Program-made: the position numbers and the translations under genes
The notes under the pieces: generated by a model
Seen by the model: the letters and a program-made list of their open reading frames with translations, nothing else
What the model was told of the DNA's origin: nothing
Databases searched by the model: none
Source of the DNA: Sulfurospirillum sp.
Lineage (GTDB): Bacteria; Campylobacterota; Campylobacteria; Campylobacterales; Sulfurospirillaceae
Assembly (NCBI GenBank): GCA_026988125.1
Contig: JALSLU010000120.1
Location: 1-44,234 of the forward strand
DNA: 44,234 bases
Reading direction: 5' to 3'
Shown here: positions 41,182 through 44,234 of the stretch, in pieces
Layout: each line of letters starts with the position of its first letter
How positions within the stretch are numbered: the stretch's first letter is position 1

Positions 41182-42087
41182 ATGTTCAAAGAAGAGATTT
41201 TAAAAAAATTAAGTACAATCTATTATTTAAATACCAAAAAGAGTATTATTGAGTTAAATATTGTAAAAAATATTGAAATTGAAGCCAATTCTATACATAT
41301 TTCACTAGAGGTAAGCAATAATAAAGATTTTATACTGCTTGCCAAAAAGATCCAAAAACTTCTCAAAAATAACTGTTTTAGAGATATAAACATAGAAAAA
41401 AGCACAAATTTTCCACAAGTTTTTCAAAAGAAAAAAATAAACTTTACAAAAAAATCACTCTTAGTTACTGGTACAAAAGGAGGAGTTGGAACAAGCAGTA
41501 TCTCTATTGCGCTAGCAAATTTAATTGCCAAAAAGTATAGTAAAATAGGCTTACTTGAAGTAAGCTCAAATCCCACAATCTTATCCCTCCTAGAAGAAGG
41601 CCTATTCAAGCAAAAACATATACATCAAAATACTTTACAATCTATAAATAAAAATATAGAAATTATAAATATACCTAAATTTCAAAAAAGCTTTATAGAC
41701 AAAGCACTATACAACAAAAAGTTTGATTATCTAATAATTGATCTTAACTCTTCATTGATTCATAGTCAAAAAAATATTGTTAAAGAGTATCAATACAACT
41801 CTACACTACTTATAACAACGCCCCACTCTTCATCTTACAAAAATGTAGAAAAATACAAGCTATATCTTGAAAAAACAACTCAAAGCTTTTTCAGTATAGT
41901 AGAAAATTTTAGTTACTTTATTCCAGAAGGCTCTTTACAAAAATACTACATTTTTAATAATCAAAAAGATGCTAATTGTAACTATAAAGTAACTAAAATA
42001 CCTATAATAACACAAAGCCAAAATACAAATAAAAATTTTTTTCAACAGATAGAAGAAAGCTTAAAACCACTCCTAGAAGAGATCTAA
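41182..42087 (+). CDS. Degenerate Mrp/ApbC-like P-loop ATPase
   Basis: Protein of 301 residues that follows the Mrp (NBP35/ApbC) plan: an N-terminal MIP18/DUF59-like domain (about 1-75) then a MinD/Mrp-type nucleotide-binding domain. The signature Lys is kept (K99 in TGTKGGVGTSS), but the Lys that normally follows the last Gly of the P-loop is Thr-104. The Mrp C-terminal region VENFSYFIPEGS lacks the CxxC that carries the Fe-S cluster. Walker B-like DYLIIDLNSS is present. I chose ATG 41182; upstream in-frame starts at 41170 (ATG) and 41134 (TTG) have no RBS. CpaE-like proteins share the GGVGTS form, so a non-Fe-S scaffold role is possible. Confidence 0.75.
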   Translation: MFKEEILKKLSTIYYLNTKKSIIELNIVKNIEIEANSIHISLEVSNNKDFILLAKKIQKLLKNNCFRDINIEKSTNFPQVFQKKKINFTKKSLLVTGTKGGVGTSSISIALANLIAKKYSKIGLLEVSSNPTILSLLEEGLFKQKHIHQNTLQSINKNIEIINIPKFQKSFIDKALYNKKFDYLIIDLNSSLIHSQKNIVKEYQYNSTLLITTPHSSSYKNVEKYKLYLEKTTQSFFSIVENFSYFIPEGSLQKYYIFNNQKDANCNYKVTKIPIITQSQNTNKNFFQQIEESLKPLLEEI

Positions 42088-42099
42088 AATCTCTTCTAG
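42073..42099. terminator. Hairpin at convergent gene ends
   Basis: A perfect 11-bp stem (CTAGAAGAGAT / ATCTCTTCTAG, loop CTAAA) contains the stop codon of the Mrp-like gene and precedes the porin stop on the other strand. It is likely bidirectional, although T-tracts are short. Confidence 0.6.
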
Positions 42100-42109
42100 A
42101 AAATTTAGA

Positions 42110-43630
42110 TTAATATCTATATCTAAAATAAGCTCTTATGTTAGAAGCAGATTTAACAGCACCAGGAGTTGTATCTACATCCATTGGAGTTCCCGTACTA
42201 CCAAAGAACATATCGCTTCCTGTATAGTCATAATCTATATAAGTATATCTCAATTGTGCAGTTAAATACTTTCCTACTAGTGGAAGATTATAATACGCCT
42301 CATAAGCACTACCTCTAGTTGCCAACTTACTACCTACTAATGTATCTTCTCCATATGTGAAACTTCTCCAGTACTTACTTCCGTGATTGTACTCCAAGCC
42401 CCATCTAGCATCTTCAACCATTACACACGGGAAATTTACTCCTACATAGATTGAATCTCCATACTCTTTATCAGGAGAACCTAACATCTCTGTTGCAGGA
42501 ACTATAAAACCAGTTGCTGGAACACCATACATTGGATTTACAACATTGTGTGTACCTTTAGGATCAGTTTTGCTAAAAGCATAAGATACAAAGAAAATAG
42601 TATCATCTAAAAAGTCACTTATCTCATCGCCAATTCCATTTACTTGTAAAGATATAGCTCCACCTGTCATATCTCCAACATCAGTCATATTTACATAGTA
42701 TGAACCTGTACCATCAAATGCAAAATTAGCTCCCATTACATTCCATGCTTGAAAATAATTCAACATAACCTTATATTGCCCGTCATCATAAGCTTGAACA
42801 ATTAATCCAGCTAAATCCATATTGGCAGAATCCCAATTGCTTTGAACATATGGAGTTTGAGTCATACTAGGTACAACATTTCCCATTACAGGATAGCCGG
42901 TAAATGTTGGGTACTTCGCATCAGCATTAGAATTACCCCTTCCTAAGCATATTTTAAAGTAAAGACCTGAAATGCCAGAGATTTTGTCAAAATCAAATTT
43001 AAAACTTGCACCATCAAATTCCATATTTATATTATGACCAATTGGGCTTGCAGGTTTATCATTATCTTCCCTTAGATTAGTCATAAATCCATCTGTAGAA
43101 GGTCTTCTTCCAAAACTTACCGAATAAGGTACTTCACCCATTTGTCCAAAATACAAAAAGTATGCCTCTCTCAATCTAACATTTGCATCACCACTTGGAG
43201 TCTGAGTAGCATACCAATCCATATTTTGATAACCATTCATAGCAGGTGCGCTATTGCTTCCAAATGCTTTATATACACCTAATGCACCTTTAAAAACCAA
43301 GTTATCTACAGGCTGTGCTGCCATATTTAAGATCAGCTTGTTTGTCCATATTCCATTTGTTTCATCTTTAGCACCATTAATTTTATAGTTCACATAATCA
43401 TATGCAGTTCTAAAATCAACACCCCATTTTATATTATCACCACCAGTTTTTGCCTTCACCTCACTCAACTGAGTTTTTAAAGCCTCAATATTGATCTTGG
43501 ATTGTGCCTCTTTTAATTCTGCCATTTGAGCTTTTAGTGCTTCAATTTCTGCCATTAGTGCATCGTTATTTGCCATAGCAGATGAAGCTAGTGTAGCACC
43601 AACTACCATTGGCGCAATAAATCTTTTCAT
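42110..43630 (-). CDS. DUF3373-family outer-membrane porin
   Basis: Outer-membrane protein of 506 residues typical of Campylobacterota. A signal peptide ends near SSAMAN. A coiled coil (MAEIEALKAQMAELKEAQSK) follows, then DUF3373 landmarks GGDNIKWGVDFRTAYDYVNY, the SFGRRPSTDGFMTNLR block and a beta-rich body ending with aromatic FRYRY, as in barrel proteins. I chose the ATG at 43630, which has GGAGG about seven bases upstream and opens the signal peptide; the longer in-frame start at 43663 would add 11 polar residues. The channel's cargo is unknown. It is transcribed alone. Confidence 0.88.
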   Translation of the reverse strand: MKRFIAPMVVGATLASSAMANNDALMAEIEALKAQMAELKEAQSKINIEALKTQLSEVKAKTGGDNIKWGVDFRTAYDYVNYKINGAKDETNGIWTNKLILNMAAQPVDNLVFKGALGVYKAFGSNSAPAMNGYQNMDWYATQTPSGDANVRLREAYFLYFGQMGEVPYSVSFGRRPSTDGFMTNLREDNDKPASPIGHNINMEFDGASFKFDFDKISGISGLYFKICLGRGNSNADAKYPTFTGYPVMGNVVPSMTQTPYVQSNWDSANMDLAGLIVQAYDDGQYKVMLNYFQAWNVMGANFAFDGTGSYYVNMTDVGDMTGGAISLQVNGIGDEISDFLDDTIFFVSYAFSKTDPKGTHNVVNPMYGVPATGFIVPATEMLGSPDKEYGDSIYVGVNFPCVMVEDARWGLEYNHGSKYWRSFTYGEDTLVGSKLATRGSAYEAYYNLPLVGKYLTAQLRYTYIDYDYTGSDMFFGSTGTPMDVDTTPGAVKSASNIRAYFRYRY

Positions 43631-43877
43631 GTTGTTTCCTCCGTTTTCTGTAACAAGTTTCAAGCCGATTAAATTTTTTAATCAGCACCTCGTGACTTAA
43701 TATAAAAGCTTGTAAAATATTTTTAACTTTTATAAAATATTTTATCTGATTAAATAGTATCAAAATAAATATAAAATATAATTTAAATCTTTAAAAAATG
43801 TTAATTTTTTTTAACCTATAAACTTTATTTATGTTTTGAAGTTAATCTAAATACTGATAAAGTATAAAATTATTTTA
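43631..43877. other. AT-rich upstream region of the porin
   Basis: No gene is seen. The region holds the porin RBS (CCTCC on the plus strand at 43640), a short palindrome GATTAAATTTTTTAATC in the leader (43667-43683), and very AT-rich sequence that probably includes the promoter. It ends at element copy C. Confidence 0.5.
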
Positions 43878-44137
43878 AGGGCACCTCTAAAAACCCTAGA
43901 ATATCTCATAAGGATAAAAAAAGATGAGATTGTGAAAAATCTTTTTTGAAGCATAGCTTGTATCTGAGGTGATAAAATTTTTTGCAATATCGCTTTTTTT
44001 ATCCCTCCCTTTGGGCACTGCATAGGAGCTTACACTCTTTGTTACTCTTTTTTGCCTTAGCTTTAGCTAGGGCTTCAAAAGAGTGCCTTGATTGTAAACT
44101 CCTATGCAGTGCTGAGATATACTAGGGTTTTTGGAGG
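43878..44137 (-). mobile_element. Inverted-repeat element, copy C, right end lost
   Basis: About 260 bp in the same orientation as copy B. The left end AGGGCACCTCTAAAAACCCT follows TA (43876-43877). The inner hairpin and the segment missing from B are kept. The right end matches only to GGTTTTTGGAGG (44137); the last bases of the inverted repeat are missing and the sequence continues as a pheA reading frame. The join has microhomology (GTTTTT-GAGG), suggesting a deletion. Confidence 0.8.
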
Positions 44138-44234
44138 CTTTGCAACAAATGGAGTTAACCTAATCAAGTTAGAAAGCTATACAGCTTATGGATGCAGTTT
44201 AAAGGTTAGTCAATTTCATATAGACATAGATGCA
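44127..44234 (+). pseudogene. pheA: Prephenate dehydratase ACT-domain fragment, fused to element C
   Basis: Reading from 44127, the frame gives VFGGFATNGVNLIKLESY and ends SQFHIDIDA at the window edge. This is the ligand-binding ACT domain of prephenate dehydratase (the GFATNGVN-x3-KLESY core and the following SQF strand), a phenylalanine-pathway enzyme with feedback control. No catalytic domain precedes it; upstream is element C. The gene is therefore cut at its 5' side or at least rearranged, and its 3' end lies outside the window. It is too short for an ordinary gene call. I treat it as a broken gene, but an intact copy could exist elsewhere. Confidence 0.68.

Noticed and set aside
43667-43763. 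A small minus-strand gene (65 residues) upstream of the porin
   Set aside because: It overlaps the porin start in another frame, is AT-biased, and has no RBS or similarity. The region looks like the porin promoter.

Overview
The window is AT-rich DNA from a Campylobacterota (epsilonproteobacterial) chromosome. The evidence is an epsilon-type NifU, a DUF3373 outer-membrane porin, a DUF1104 protein, a chemoreceptor with a CZB zinc domain, several 'HQWRQPL' histidine kinases, and compact, overlapping operons with many TTG/GTG starts. The genus cannot be resolved from sequence alone. No rRNA, tRNA, CRISPR array, prophage or intact transposase was seen.

Layout. Bases 1-6300: 3' part of nifU, leuC-mobA-Dabb, a CZB chemoreceptor with phospholipase A1, and an RRM protein on the opposite strand. 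6400-17760: an aminotransferase diverges from a signalling and uptake block: Cache/PAS histidine kinase, HDOD protein, STAS/CheX-like protein, winged-helix response regulator, TAXI-TRAP receptor and permease, LUD protein and an L-2-hydroxyglutarate oxidase-type enzyme. 17870-18730: a lipoprotein whose end is supplied by a short inverted-repeat element. 18731-22745: hybrid cluster protein (hcp) diverges from an arsenic operon (arsR, aquaporin, arsC, permease, small thioredoxin). 22742-24250: DUF4870-like protein, an EamA transporter and a second copy of the element. 24269-30064: moaC, DUF493, a coiled-coil protein, an OmpR-type two-component system, then an EF-hand cytochrome c, a Gly/Met-rich DUF1104 protein and a DUF4405 membrane protein. 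41071-30085 (minus): a probable 12-gene operon of an ethylbenzene-dehydrogenase-like cytochrome c, histidine kinase, response regulator, DctPQM TRAP transporter, a split D-glutamate cyclase (DUF1445 and DUF4392), 5-oxoprolinase PxpABC and a tandem Usp. 41182-44234: an Mrp-like ATPase lacking key motifs, the DUF3373 porin, a third element copy, and a prephenate dehydratase fragment running off the window.

How the genes may work together. Both TRAP systems sit beside their own two-component system and beside enzymes acting on five-carbon acids (2-hydroxyglutarate type in one, D-glutamate/5-oxoproline in the other), which suggests regulated scavenging of glutamate-family compounds. Each of the three two-component systems has a pair of short direct repeats 11 bp apart just upstream of the -10 of its likely target promoter. 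The repeats are TGAAACT (TAXI receptor; one copy also before its own regulator), TTAACATA (EF-hand cytochrome) and CCTAC (dctP). These are the most specific regulatory predictions here.

The main mobile signal is a family of about 230-270 bp non-autonomous elements with long terminal inverted repeats beginning GGGCACCTCTAAAAACC. Copies A and B are flanked by TA dinucleotides on both sides. They supply the last codons and stop of two host genes, and copy C is fused to the pheA fragment. Single-end remnants lie near 9839-9857 and 41095-41113.
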